Shown here: positions 37,087-46,566 of the stretch, one piece after another
How the letters are laid out: each line of letters begins with the position of its first letter
Position numbering within the stretch: the stretch's first letter is position 1
DNA from: Novosphingobium naphthalenivorans NBRC 102051
GTDB taxonomy: Bacteria; Pseudomonadota; Alphaproteobacteria; Sphingomonadales; Sphingomonadaceae
Assembly: GCF_001590985.1 (NCBI RefSeq)
Contig: NZ_BCTX01000009.1
Coordinates: 26,691-90,690, forward strand
Direction: 5' to 3'
DNA length: 64,000 nt
Program-made: the position numbers and the translations under genes
The notes under the pieces: generated by a model
What the model was told of the DNA's origin: nothing
What the model saw: the letters and a program-made list of their open reading frames with translations, nothing else
The model's database searches: none

Positions 37087-37665
37087 TCAGGCGGCCCGGA
37101 CTTCGGTCACTTCCGGAACGTAGTGCTTGAGCAGGCTTTCGATCCCGTGTTTGAGTGTGGCGGTCGAGGAAGGGCAGCCCGAGCAGGCGCCCTGCATCGT
37201 CAGATAGACCACGCCTTCGCGAAAGCCGCGATAGACGATGTCGCCGCCATCGTTGGCCACGGCCGGGCGCACGCGGGTTTCGATCAGTTCGCGGATCTGT
37301 GCGACAATATCGGCATCGGCGGGATCGTCGCCGAAGTCTTCATCCTCGTCGGCCGGGACCGCAATGCCGCTGGCATCGCCGCCCGCGAAGAGCGGGGCTT
37401 CCGAGACGAAATGATCGAGCAGGATCGAGACGACCTGCGGCTTGAGGCCGGGCCATTCGGCGCCGGGCGCGGCAGTCACCGAAACGAAGCTCTGCCCGAA
37501 GAACACGCCGGTCACGTCGCCCAGATCGAACAGCGCTTCGGCCAGCGGCGAGGCCGAGGCATCTTCCGGCGAGGTGAATTCGCGCGTGCCTGCCATCATG
37601 ACCTGCCGGCCGGGCAGGAACTTGAGCGTCGCGGGATTGGGCGTGGTTTCGGTTTCGATGAACAT
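37087..37665 (-). CDS. nfuA: NifU-family Fe-S scaffold/carrier (NfuA-like)
   Basis: 192-aa iron-sulfur carrier. The N-terminal Nfu_N domain begins MFIETETTPNPATLKFLPG. The C-terminal NifU domain has the cluster ligands CSGC in MQGACSGCPSSTATLKHGIE. It delivers Fe-S clusters to client proteins, such as aconitase in E. coli. First gene of the nfuA-tsaB-rimI operon. Confidence 0.94.
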   Translation of the reverse strand: MFIETETTPNPATLKFLPGRQVMMAGTREFTSPEDASASPLAEALFDLGDVTGVFFGQSFVSVTAAPGAEWPGLKPQVVSILLDHFVSEAPLFAGGDASGIAVPADEDEDFGDDPADADIVAQIRELIETRVRPAVANDGGDIVYRGFREGVVYLTMQGACSGCPSSTATLKHGIESLLKHYVPEVTEVRAA

Positions 37666-37770
37666 GACACTGGCGATTTAGGTGAAGTGGGCCGCCGGTC
37701 AAGTGCAGAGACGGTCCGCATGGGTGCTATTCACTGGCCCTTAAGGGATCGGCTCCCTATAGATTGCGCG

Positions 37771-40698
37771 ATGACAAAATTTCCGCGCGCCGCTTGCTCG
37801 CTTGCTTGCCTCGTTCTTCTCGCTCAGGCTCCGGTCCAGCCCGTCCTCGCGCAGGACGCCGACGCGCCCGCTGCGCCATCGGCCCTGCTGGCCGACACGC
37901 AGGCGCCCTGGCTCTACAAGAACAGCGACGTGCCGCACGACAAGGCGTGGCATTTCGGCGAACTGCCCAACGGGCTCAAGTATGCCGTGCGCAAAAACGG
38001 GGTGCCGCCGGGGCAGGTCTCGATCCGCATCCGCGTCGATGCCGGATCGCTCTACGAAACCGATTCCGAGCGCGGCTATGCGCACTTGCTGGAGCACATG
38101 CTGTTCCGCCAGTCGAAGTATCTGGCCGAAGGCACCGCGATTGCCGCGTTCCAGCGTCTGGGCGCGACATTCGGCAGCGATACCAACGCGCAGACCACGA
38201 CGACCCAGACCGTGTTCCAGCTCGATCTGCCCAATGCGACACCCGCGTCGCTGGACGAAACATTCAAGCTGATGTCCGGCATGGTGACGGCGCCCACGCT
38301 GTCTGCGGCCAACCTCAAGAAGGACCTGCCGATCGTGCTTGCGGAAATGCGCGAGCGGGGCGGCGCGGCGAAGCGCGTGCAGAATGCCATGCAGGAGGTC
38401 TTCTACGCCGGGCAGCCATTGTCCGAGCGCGAACCGATCGGCACGGTCGCCAGCCTGACGGCAGCGACCCAGCAATCGGTCCGTGCGTTCTATTCGCGCT
38501 GGTACCGGCCGGACAATGTGGCCGTGATCGTCGCGGGCGATGCCGATCCGGCCATGCTGGAATCCTATGTGCGCAAGTGGTTCGGAGACTGGCAAGCGTC
38601 CGGACCGAAGCCGCAGGCGCCCAGCTTCGGCGATCCCGTCGCGCCCAAGGGCACCGATCCGAAGAACCCGGTCGGCGAAACGCGCGTGCTGGTCGAGCCC
38701 GACCTGCCGCCCTCGCTGATGGTCGCGATCCTGCGCCCCTGGCGGCAGGTGGACGACACGATCGTCTATAATCAGGGGCTGATGATCGATTCGATCGCGC
38801 AGGCCGTCATCAACCGCCGCCTGGAAACCAAGGCGCGGGCAGGGGGCAGCTTCCTGTCGGCCTCGGTCAATCAGGACGATGTCTCGCGCTCGGCTGACGC
38901 CACGTTCATTTCGGTCACGCCGCTGGGCGATGACTGGAAGGCGGCGCTGCACGATGTACGCGCGGTGATCGCCGATGCGCTAACCCGCCCGCCGACGCAG
39001 GAAGAGATCGACCGCGAGGCCGCCGAACTCGACGTGGCCTTTCAGGTTCCCGTCGAGCAGCAGCGCATCCTGCCGGGCTCCAAGCTGGCCGACGATCTGG
39101 TCAATGCGCTCGACATCCGTGAGACCGTGGCCGCGCCGGACGATGTGCTGAACATCTTCCGCAGCTCGAAGCCGCTGTTCACGCCCGAGGCCGTGCTTGA
39201 ACACACGCGCAAGCTGTTCTCCGGCACGGTCGAACGCGCACTGTTCACGGTCCAGGCGCCGGGCAAGGCTACCGACGCGGAACTGCATCTGGCGCTGGCG
39301 GAGCCGGTCAAGCCCGACCAGAGCATCCGCATGGCGGCCGAAGCCGGACCGGTCTCGTTCGACAAGCTGCCCGCTGTCGGCACGCCAGCCGAACCGGTTG
39401 CCGATATCCCCACCGGTCTGCTCGACATCGAGGAACTGGCCTTCGCGAACGGCGTCAAGGTTCTGCTCTGGCCGGTTCAGGAAGAGCCGGGCCGGGTGAT
39501 GGTGAAAGTCCGCTTCGGCGGCGGCTACCGCTCGATCGATCCCAAGGATGCGCCTTATATCGCGCTGGGCCAGTATGCACTGATCGGTTCGGGCCTTGCC
39601 ACGCTGGGGCAGGAAGACCTCGACCGGGTCGCGACGGGCCGCAAGATGGGCTTCAATTTCGACGTGCAGGACGCGAACTTCGAGCTTTCCGCCGAAACGC
39701 GCCCGCAGGATCTGGCCGACCAGCTCTATCTCTTCGCGGCCAAGCTCGATCTGCCCCGGTGGGACGTGAACCCGTTCCTGCGGGCCAAGGCGGCGGCCAA
39801 GATCCAGTACGATACTTATGCGACTTCGCCGCAGGGCGTGCTCAACCGCGACTTGCAGTTCTACCAGCGCGGCAAGGACATGCGCTTCGCCACGCCGACC
39901 CCGGCCGAGATCGAGAAGACCACGCCCGAAGGCTTCAAGCGGGTCTGGAGCAAGGCCCTGTCGCAAGGCCCGGTCGAAGTGCAGATCTTCGGCGATTTCG
40001 ACAAGGCGGCAGCGATCAAGGCGCTGGAAAAGACCTTCGGTGCGCTCAAGCCGCGCATCCCGGCCCCTTCGACCTCCGAGCTGACCGAAGTTACCGTGCC
40101 CAAGCCTTCGAATACGCCGGTGGTGCTGCATCACCACGGCGATCCCGATCAGGCGGCGGCGGTGATCTCGTGGCCGACCGGCGGCGGTTCGGTGGGTATC
40201 CGCGAATCGCGCCAGCTCGAAATCCTCACGCAGCTTTTCACCAACCGCCTGCTCGATGCCGTGCGTGAGAAGCTGGGCGTATCCTACGCGCCCTATGTCT
40301 TCTCGACCTGGCCGGTGGACTTGCAGGAGGGCGGATCGATCACGGCCATGGCGCAGCTCGATCCCAAGTCGGTGCCGGTGTTCTTCCAGACCGCGGACGA
40401 GATCGCGCAGGACCTGATCGCCCATCCGCCGACGGCCGACGAACTGGAGCGCGTGACCGAACCGCTGCGCCAGCAAGTGACGCGCGCGGCGTCCAGCACC
40501 TCGTTCTTCATGAGCCAGCTGGAAGGCGCGACCAGCGATCCTTCGCGGATCGGCAGCGTGCGCTCGGTGCTGAGCGACTATACCGTGACCACGCCTGAAA
40601 AGATGCAGCAGCTCGCCGCGCGCTATCTTGGCCAGAACAACTCGTGGCGGCTGGAAGTCATGCCCGAAGGCGACACGACCAGCGTCGCCGCGCGGTGA
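37771..40698 (+). CDS. Secreted M16-family zinc peptidase (double-domain)
   Basis: 975-aa exported metallopeptidase. A signal peptide ends near QPVLAQD. The inverted zinc motif HxxEH is in HLLEHMLFR (about residue 110), with a downstream glutamate in VLAEMRER. The second half repeats the M16 fold (NGVKVLLWPVQEEPGRVMVKVRFGGG) with the inactive-domain pattern typical of pitrilysin relatives. I chose ATG 37771 because it precedes the signal peptide. The open frame extends far upstream without a plausible start. It degrades peptides in the periplasm. Confidence 0.93.
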   Translation: MTKFPRAACSLACLVLLAQAPVQPVLAQDADAPAAPSALLADTQAPWLYKNSDVPHDKAWHFGELPNGLKYAVRKNGVPPGQVSIRIRVDAGSLYETDSERGYAHLLEHMLFRQSKYLAEGTAIAAFQRLGATFGSDTNAQTTTTQTVFQLDLPNATPASLDETFKLMSGMVTAPTLSAANLKKDLPIVLAEMRERGGAAKRVQNAMQEVFYAGQPLSEREPIGTVASLTAATQQSVRAFYSRWYRPDNVAVIVAGDADPAMLESYVRKWFGDWQASGPKPQAPSFGDPVAPKGTDPKNPVGETRVLVEPDLPPSLMVAILRPWRQVDDTIVYNQGLMIDSIAQAVINRRLETKARAGGSFLSASVNQDDVSRSADATFISVTPLGDDWKAALHDVRAVIADALTRPPTQEEIDREAAELDVAFQVPVEQQRILPGSKLADDLVNALDIRETVAAPDDVLNIFRSSKPLFTPEAVLEHTRKLFSGTVERALFTVQAPGKATDAELHLALAEPVKPDQSIRMAAEAGPVSFDKLPAVGTPAEPVADIPTGLLDIEELAFANGVKVLLWPVQEEPGRVMVKVRFGGGYRSIDPKDAPYIALGQYALIGSGLATLGQEDLDRVATGRKMGFNFDVQDANFELSAETRPQDLADQLYLFAAKLDLPRWDVNPFLRAKAAAKIQYDTYATSPQGVLNRDLQFYQRGKDMRFATPTPAEIEKTTPEGFKRVWSKALSQGPVEVQIFGDFDKAAAIKALEKTFGALKPRIPAPSTSELTEVTVPKPSNTPVVLHHHGDPDQAAAVISWPTGGGSVGIRESRQLEILTQLFTNRLLDAVREKLGVSYAPYVFSTWPVDLQEGGSITAMAQLDPKSVPVFFQTADEIAQDLIAHPPTADELERVTEPLRQQVTRAASSTSFFMSQLEGATSDPSRIGSVRSVLSDYTVTTPEKMQQLAARYLGQNNSWRLEVMPEGDTTSVAAR

Positions 40699-40875
40699 TC
40701 CGGGCTCGGGAGCCGGTCTCCGGGGCCGCCGCATTATCGGCCTGTGCAGGTGCTTGGCGCAACCGATCACTGTGATCGGGCAAAGCGGCTTTGCAAAAAT
40801 TGCCCGCGGGCGCTAAGGGGCGCCTCTTGTTTTTCTTTCCGGTGCACGGTGTGCCGGAGCCTAGGAGTATGAAAC

Positions 40876-42249
40876 GTGGCTAGCAATTGGACCCCGGACG
40901 GCTGGAAGGCACAGGAAGCCCGCCACCTTCCGGTATATGGCGATGCGGAGAAGCTGAGCGAGGTTGAGGCCACGCTTGCAAAGTTCCCGCCGCTGGTCTT
41001 TGCCGGCGAGGCGCGTGCGCTTAAGGCGGATCTCGCCGAAGTGGCGGCCGGACGCGGTTTTCTGCTCCAGGGCGGGGACTGCGCCGAAAGCTTCGCCGAA
41101 TTCAGCGCCGACAACATCCGCGACACTTTCCGCGTGCTGCTGCAGATGGCGGTGGTGCTCACGTTCGCCAGCAAGCAGCCGGTGGTGAAGGTTGGCCGCA
41201 TGGCCGGCCAGTTCGCCAAGCCGCGCTCGGCTCCGACCGAGAAGCAGGGCGATCTGGAAGTGCCCAGCTACTTCGGCGACATCATCAACGGCATCGAATT
41301 CGGCGAGGAATCGCGCCGCAACGATCCCGAGCGGATGCTGCGCGCCTACACCCAGTCGTCGGCGACGCTGAACCTGCTGCGCGCTTTCGCGGGCGGCGGC
41401 TATGCCAACTTGCGCCAGGTGCACCAGTGGACGATGGAGCACATCGGCCGCAGCCCCTGGGGCGAGAAGTTCGCGCAGATGGCCGATCGCATCGGCGAGG
41501 CGCTGGAATTCATGGCTGCCTGCGGTGTCGATCCGGAAACCGTGCCGCAGCTTCAGGGCACCAGCTTCTACACCAGCCACGAAGCGCTGCTGCTGCCTTA
41601 CGAGGAAGCGCTGACCCGCCGGGATTCGCTGACCGGCGACTGGTACGACTGCTCGGCCCACATGCTGTGGATCGGCGACCGTACCCGCTTCGAAGGCTCG
41701 GCCCATGTCGAGTTCCTGCGCGGCGTCGGCAACCCGATCGGCATGAAGTGCGGCCCCAGCCTGGAGCCGGACGCGCTGCTGCGGATGCTCGACACGCTCA
41801 ATCCGGCGCGCGAGCCCGGCCGCATGACCCTGATCAGCCGCTTCGGCCATGACAAGGTCGAGGCCGGCCTGCCGAAGCTGGTGCGCGCGGTGAAGGCCGA
41901 AGGCCATCCGGTGGTGTGGTCGTGCGATCCGATGCACGGCAACGTCATCAAGGCGGAAAGCGGCTTCAAGACCCGTCCGTTCGACCGCATCCTGGCCGAA
42001 GTGCGCGGATTCTTCGCGGTCCACCGCGCGGAAGGCACGCACGCGGGCGGCATCCACATCGAGATGACCGGGCAGGACGTGACCGAGTGCACCGGCGGCG
42101 CCATCGCCATCACCGATGCGACGCTGGCCGACCGCTACCACACCCACTGCGACCCGCGCCTCAATGGCGCGCAGTCGATCGAGCTGGCCTTCGAAATGGC
42201 CGACCTGCTCAACCTCGAAGCGAACGAGCGGCACAAGCAGGCTGCCTGA
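40876..42249 (+). CDS. aroG: Class II 3-deoxy-7-phosphoheptulonate synthase
   Basis: 457-aa plant-like DAHP synthase that joins PEP and erythrose-4-phosphate at the entry to the shikimate pathway. Signature stretches are [59 protein letters not shown] and [14 protein letters not shown]. Length is typical. It starts with GTG, 8 nt after AGGAG. The 177 bp upstream hold no gene. Confidence 0.97.
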   Translation: MASNWTPDGWKAQEARHLPVYGDAEKLSEVEATLAKFPPLVFAGEARALKADLAEVAAGRGFLLQGGDCAESFAEFSADNIRDTFRVLLQMAVVLTFASKQPVVKVGRMAGQFAKPRSAPTEKQGDLEVPSYFGDIINGIEFGEESRRNDPERMLRAYTQSSATLNLLRAFAGGGYANLRQVHQWTMEHIGRSPWGEKFAQMADRIGEALEFMAACGVDPETVPQLQGTSFYTSHEALLLPYEEALTRRDSLTGDWYDCSAHMLWIGDRTRFEGSAHVEFLRGVGNPIGMKCGPSLEPDALLRMLDTLNPAREPGRMTLISRFGHDKVEAGLPKLVRAVKAEGHPVVWSCDPMHGNVIKAESGFKTRPFDRILAEVRGFFAVHRAEGTHAGGIHIEMTGQDVTECTGGAIAITDATLADRYHTHCDPRLNGAQSIELAFEMADLLNLEANERHKQAA

Positions 42250-42270
42250 TTTCGGGGCTTATGGAATGAG

Positions 42271-42309
42271 AAAAGGGCGCGGAAGGCTGAGGCTTTCCGC
42301 GCCCTTTTT
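42271..42309 (+). terminator. Intrinsic terminator after aroG
   Basis: AAAGGGCGCGGAA pairs with TTCCGCGCCCTTT around a short loop and is followed by TTTTTC. It lies 21 bp past the aroG stop. Confidence 0.9.
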
Positions 42310-42569
42310 CGTGTGGGCGGTCCGCTTTGCGCCTTAACGTAAGCCATTCGGGCTAGATTTCCTCGGGCCTGAAAGCTGACGCTCCAATCAAGACCGGTTC
42401 TGGGACATTGCGGGCAGTCGGGATACCCTTGCTGAACGGTAGGATCCGCCCGTACCTGTCGTTCCCGCGCTAACCGTTCTGGCGATCAGCCATGCCTGAT
42501 CTGTTGTGGAAACCGGAACGGCAACTCTTGGGATCGAATTACGCCGAAGCGGACATTAGCAAATTCCCT

Positions 42570-42760
42570 GGCGCCGTTGAACGGGAGAGCATCCGGCAAA
42601 ACCAGCGAACCGTGCCGGATGTACCCCCGGCCATATCTCGGGTCAGTTCCGCCTTAACGACCCTGCACGCTTCTTAGACAAGATCGCGCAGTTTCTGCCA
42701 GTGAAGACAATCAGCGCCCATGCAGATGCAATCGAAATTCGCTACGAAGAAAGGTCGTGA
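42570..42760 (+). pseudogene. Decayed FecR-like anti-sigma factor remnant (C-terminal end)
   Basis: The frame ending at the TGA at 42758-42760 reads HISGQFRLNDPARFLDKIA and QFLPVKTISAHADAIEIRY. This matches the C-terminal domain of FecR-family anti-sigma regulators (SGxFRxDDPxxFLxxL). A different frame just upstream reads NQRTVPDVPPAISRVS, which fits the preceding FecR strand, so a frameshift separates them. No upstream sigma factor or downstream receptor remains. Match is by eye only. Confidence 0.5.
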
Positions 42761-42838
42761 AACAACATATAACATTGTTTTCAATAAATTTTTATCCTAA
42801 ATGCGCAGCTGGATGATGGCTAGACATCATGCAATTCA

Positions 42839-43130
42839 ATGCTTACTTGGAGATCTTACGTGGCTGCAGTTTCTTCGATCAATCTCGTTCTGGCCCAAAG
42901 CTTCCAGCTTCTTCTTTCGAGTGGGGCCTCGGCGGGCCAACCGCTCAAGGCTGGGAATTATGTTGCGGAACCAAACGTCGGACAACAAGCTGGCACGTTC
43001 TCACTCTACGAAGCCGATGCGAGTTTCGTCAAAGGCACGCACGTAGCCAACGTCCACTTGACCGTCGCTCCGAACGGCCAAGTCTTCCTCATGGCCTAAA
43101 TCGGCCAAGCGAAGTTACAGTCCGGCAGGT
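42839..43130. other. Uncertain small frame or gene remnant
   Basis: On the plus strand an 86-codon frame runs 42839-43099 without family resemblance. On the minus strand the same codon register is open except for one TGA. It reads two charged, protein-like pieces, including RSDGQVDVGYVRAFDETRI and SLLSDVWFRNIIPSLERLA. One of the two may be a degraded gene. I cannot say which, and I assign no function. Confidence 0.25.
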
Positions 43131-43243
43131 TTGGGCGAACGCGTTGCATGCAATGCGCTCGCCTCTACTTACGGGCAGTATCGGCGATGAAGCCGACATT
43201 CCCGGCACTGCGTCGGAACGTCGCAACCTGGGTCGGTGGCTGA

Positions 43244-44152
43244 CTAGCGGATGAGTCGTGATAGCCAGTCTAACGTACCCTTGCCATCCATCAGTTCTAG
43301 CCGCGTTGGAATGAACGGTTTGAACTGCTCCTTCTCTGGCAAGTCCTTCGGGAAGTGCGACGTTGTGATGATCATGCCTTTTGAAGCGTCAGGCTCACCC
43401 AGCATGACACCGAGCAGCGCGCGCACGTCGTCATATCTAACCTCGTGGTGCGCCGCATAACGCTTGATCGAGGCGATTACCTTAACACAGCCAGGACCAG
43501 ACGTGGTCGCGATCACGTCGCGGCCATTATCGCCCGAGCGAGGGGTCAGCACGACATTGGAATAGCCGTCACGCTCGAAGGCGCCGGCAATCAGTTCCTC
43601 GAATTTTTGAGGCGGCATCCGGTAGGCTTCGGTCCAGTCTCGTCTCAGCACATCTACGATCGCGTGCCACATCACGGTGCTCGCTTTGATCTGCGCCCCT
43701 TGCGTCACTTGGCGCTCCGGAATAACCAGAGCAGACGTGAGTAGCGAGAGATTAGCGAGCTGGTTTTGCTCGTCCAGTGTGATCAGTCTCTGCTTGGCGG
43801 GCACGACCAGAGCCTCGGCGCTATCCGAAATCCACGTCGTCAGAGCGATATCGCTCTTTGGCTCTCCGAATGGGTGCGACCGCTCGTTTCGGGGGAAGCG
43901 GTGACGCTCGCCTATACCAGCGATCCTGCTGCTCAGATCGCGCTGAGGCGAGAGCTGGTCGGATTTTATGCTGCGCTCAGTGTCACCAAGCGTCCTGAGG
44001 GCTGCGCGCATAACCTCGCTTTTCGAGATACCGTGCTGCTGCGCAATGTTTTCGAGCTGATTCAATGCCTCGTTGTCGAGGCTGAGCGAAAGCCGGGTAT
44101 TCGGCCGGAGCTCGCGCATCAATTCTTTCGAATCGAAACTCTTGCTGGTCAT
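43244..44152 (-). CDS. RHH-domain / Mrr-like restriction endonuclease fold protein
   Basis: 302-aa protein. The N-terminal 60 residues resemble a ribbon-helix-helix DNA-binding domain (RLSLSLDNEALNQLENIAQQ). The C-terminal half matches the Mrr-type PD-(D/E)xK nuclease: KFEELIAGAFERDGY, RSGDNGRDVIA with the catalytic Asp, and ASIKRY followed by DVRALLGVM and GMIITTSHF. The usual Gln before the catalytic Lys (QxK) reads Ser (SIK). No methylase or partner is adjacent. Its GC is lower than that of its neighbours, consistent with transfer. It may restrict modified DNA or be a remnant regulator. Confidence 0.78.
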   Translation of the reverse strand: MTSKSFDSKELMRELRPNTRLSLSLDNEALNQLENIAQQHGISKSEVMRAALRTLGDTERSIKSDQLSPQRDLSSRIAGIGERHRFPRNERSHPFGEPKSDIALTTWISDSAEALVVPAKQRLITLDEQNQLANLSLLTSALVIPERQVTQGAQIKASTVMWHAIVDVLRRDWTEAYRMPPQKFEELIAGAFERDGYSNVVLTPRSGDNGRDVIATTSGPGCVKVIASIKRYAAHHEVRYDDVRALLGVMLGEPDASKGMIITTSHFPKDLPEKEQFKPFIPTRLELMDGKGTLDWLSRLIR

Positions 44153-44667
44153 GCTATCCCCTTCACTCTTGTTGGAACATGGGGGCGCAAACCGGAAGGT
44201 TCAACAGTTTTTGAAACATGATCACAATGACGGCGCGTGCCTGCTGGACGGCTTCGCGCTACGCTGGTGGCAGGTTCCCAGCAGGAGCGGCCATTCACGC
44301 GCGCCTGGTGGAACGGCTTGAATTGGTCGGGAGCCGATGCCGGTCAAACGACAGCTATCGCATTGTTCCCGCCCCAAACCGGACAGTCGCCAACCGGCCC
44401 CAAATCCGACACCGTGCCAAGCTCGATTTTCCTACATCGCCAGAGCCTGTTACGTTCACACCGGCTCTTTCAGATCGTGGGAACCGCCCGGGGCTCGGCC
44501 ACATATACGGGGCTGCGGCGCGCATGGGTTTGATCAACTAAACTCATGCGCGCCGCAAGCACGTATGCTCGGTGGGGATTGAATTTTGGTCATGGCCGCG
44601 CGCGGCGCGTATAGCGGTTTGCAGGCTTGCGCTTGACCGCGCTGCCCGCCCGCGCCACCCATGGCGT
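44153..44667. other. 515-bp divergent region between the Mrr-like gene and the CocE-type esterase
   Basis: No gene is called. Several overlapping short plus-strand frames look like noise. The main feature is a large hairpin at 44515-44556. Promoters for both flanking genes should lie here. Confidence 0.5.
44515..44556. repeat. Large perfect-armed hairpin in a divergent region
   Basis: Twelve-bp perfect arms GCGGCGCGCATG and CATGCGCGCCGC are followed inward by GTTT and AAAC, giving about 16 pairs around a short loop. It lies 5' of both flanking genes, so it is not a simple 3' terminator, and no T-run follows. It could be an operator, an attachment-like site or an element end. Confidence 0.65.
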
Positions 44668-46566
44668 ATGAAGCACCCCCTGATCGCCGCGAGCCTTGTC
44701 CTCGCGCTCTCCACCACGGCCGCCATCCCTCTCGCCACCGGGGCTGCGGCGCCTACCGACACCATGATGAACGAGAAGGTCGAGTCCTACGACTGGGTTC
44801 GTCCGCAGGCCGATTTCGTGCGGCGGGAAGTGATGATCCCGATGCGCGACGGGACCAAGCTCTACACGGTGATCGTCTTCCGCAAGGGCACGAAGAATGC
44901 GCCGATCCTGCTCAGCCGCACGCCCTATGACGCGCAGCGGGCGACCACGCGCAACCGCAGCCAGAAGATCGAAGAGATCCTGCCGGTGATGGACAAGGAA
45001 TTCGTCGATGACGGCTACATCCGCGTCTATCAGGACGTGCGCGGCCTCGGCCGTTCGGAAGGCGATTATGTGATGAACCGTCCGCTGCGCGGGCCGCTCA
45101 ATCCGACCAAGGTCGATCACGCCACCGATGCCTATGATACGATCGACTGGCTGGTGAAGAACGTGCCTGAAAGCAACGGCAAGGTGGGTATCACCGGGTC
45201 GTCCTATCTCGGCTTCACGTCGCTGATGGCGTTGGTCGATCCGCATCCCGCGCTCAAGGCCGCCGTGCCGCAGAGCCCGATGGTCGATGGCTGGATGGGC
45301 GACGACTGGTTCCACAATGGCGCTTTTCGCACGTTCGGCTTCGACTACGATCTCGGCCAGACGGTGGAGAAGGGGGGCGGCAGTGTGCCCAAGGGGACGG
45401 GCGACGAGTACACGGCTTACCTTAATGGCGGGTCGGCGATGGAATACGCCAAGGCCTATGGTCTGCTGGACCTGCCCGTGGTGCGCAAGGTGCTCGAACA
45501 TCCCGCTTATGACGCCTGGTGGCAGGGGCAGGCGGTCGACAAGCTGCTGGCGGCCCGCAAGCTGACCGTGCCGACCATGCTGGTCGTCGGTCAATGGGAT
45601 CAGGAGGACAGCTATGGCGCCCCGGCGGTCTATCGGGCGCTGGAGCCGCAGGACAAGGCCAATGACATGGTCAGCCTCGTGATTGGCCCCTGGCGCCATT
45701 CGGGAGTGAACTACGAAGGGCGCGAACTGGGGCCGCTCAAGTTCGAGGGGGACACGGCGCTGCAGTTCCGCACGCGCTACATGAAGCCGTTTCTGGACTG
45801 TCATCTCAAGACCAGCCCGCCCAAATGCAACACGCCGCCGGTGCTGACTTACGCGACGGGCACGGACCGCTGGGAGGTCTCGCAGAAGTGGCCGGACGGG
45901 GCCTATACGCCGCTCTATCTCGCCGCCAACGCGGGGCTGTCGTTCAGCAAGCCGGAGGCGGGCAGCGAGAGCTATGTGTCTGACCCGGCCAAGCCGGTGC
46001 CGATGCTGCCGCGTCCGATCCACTTGTCGGGCGACGAGTGGCGGCAGTGGCTGGTGCATGACCAGCGCTTTGTCGACGGGCGGCCGGACGTGATGACCTA
46101 TTCCACCGGCGTTCTCGACAAGCCGGTGCACATCAAGGGCGCGCCCAAGGTCGATCTCCATGCCTCCACCACCGGGCAGGACAGCGACTACGTGGTCAAG
46201 CTGATCGACGTCTATCCGGAGGAGAACACGGCTGATCCGGTGATGGCCGGTTACGAACTGGCGCTGGGCATCGAGATCTTCCGGGGCCGCTACGTGCACG
46301 GGTTCTCCACGCCTGCACCGCTGGAGCCGGGCAAGACCTATGCCTTCAAGTGGTCGCTACCCAATGTCGATCATGTGTTCCTGCCGGGGCACAGGATCAT
46401 GGTGCAGGTCCAGTCGAGCCTGTTTCCGCTCTATGACCGCAATCCGCAGACATGGGTGCCGTCGATCATGGAGGCGATGCCCAAGGACTATGTGAAGGCG
46501 ACGGAAACGGTGCACTATGGCGGCGATGCGGCCAGTGCCGTCTGGCTGCCGGTCACGAAGGACTGA
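44668..46566 (+). CDS. CocE/NonD-family hydrolase (alpha-amino acid ester hydrolase / acylase type)
   Basis: 632-aa exported serine hydrolase. A signal peptide (IAASLVLALSTTAAIPLATGAAA) is followed by an alpha/beta fold with the nucleophile in TGSSYLGF, Asp in VGQWDQED and His in GPWRHSG, and by a C-terminal jelly-roll (beta-sandwich) domain. Relatives include alpha-amino acid ester hydrolases and glutaryl-7-ACA acylases that act on beta-lactams and amino-acid esters. I start at ATG 44668, just before the signal peptide. Confidence 0.9.
   Translation: MKHPLIAASLVLALSTTAAIPLATGAAAPTDTMMNEKVESYDWVRPQADFVRREVMIPMRDGTKLYTVIVFRKGTKNAPILLSRTPYDAQRATTRNRSQKIEEILPVMDKEFVDDGYIRVYQDVRGLGRSEGDYVMNRPLRGPLNPTKVDHATDAYDTIDWLVKNVPESNGKVGITGSSYLGFTSLMALVDPHPALKAAVPQSPMVDGWMGDDWFHNGAFRTFGFDYDLGQTVEKGGGSVPKGTGDEYTAYLNGGSAMEYAKAYGLLDLPVVRKVLEHPAYDAWWQGQAVDKLLAARKLTVPTMLVVGQWDQEDSYGAPAVYRALEPQDKANDMVSLVIGPWRHSGVNYEGRELGPLKFEGDTALQFRTRYMKPFLDCHLKTSPPKCNTPPVLTYATGTDRWEVSQKWPDGAYTPLYLAANAGLSFSKPEAGSESYVSDPAKPVPMLPRPIHLSGDEWRQWLVHDQRFVDGRPDVMTYSTGVLDKPVHIKGAPKVDLHASTTGQDSDYVVKLIDVYPEENTADPVMAGYELALGIEIFRGRYVHGFSTPAPLEPGKTYAFKWSLPNVDHVFLPGHRIMVQVQSSLFPLYDRNPQTWVPSIMEAMPKDYVKATETVHYGGDAASAVWLPVTKD

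Larger units (their letters stand above)
42250..43243. other. 994-bp non-coding scar between aroG and the Mrr-like gene
   Basis: This stretch holds the aroG terminator, a frameshifted FecR-like remnant at about 42570-42760, an AT-rich patch at 42760-42830, and an uncertain remnant or small frame at 42839-43130. Base composition is visibly lower in GC than on either side. No intact gene is called. This looks like a site of past insertion and decay. Confidence 0.6.

Noticed and set aside
36829..37770. Long upstream extension of the M16 protease frame
   Set aside because: It runs antisense through nfuA and tsaB. The signal peptide starts at 37771.
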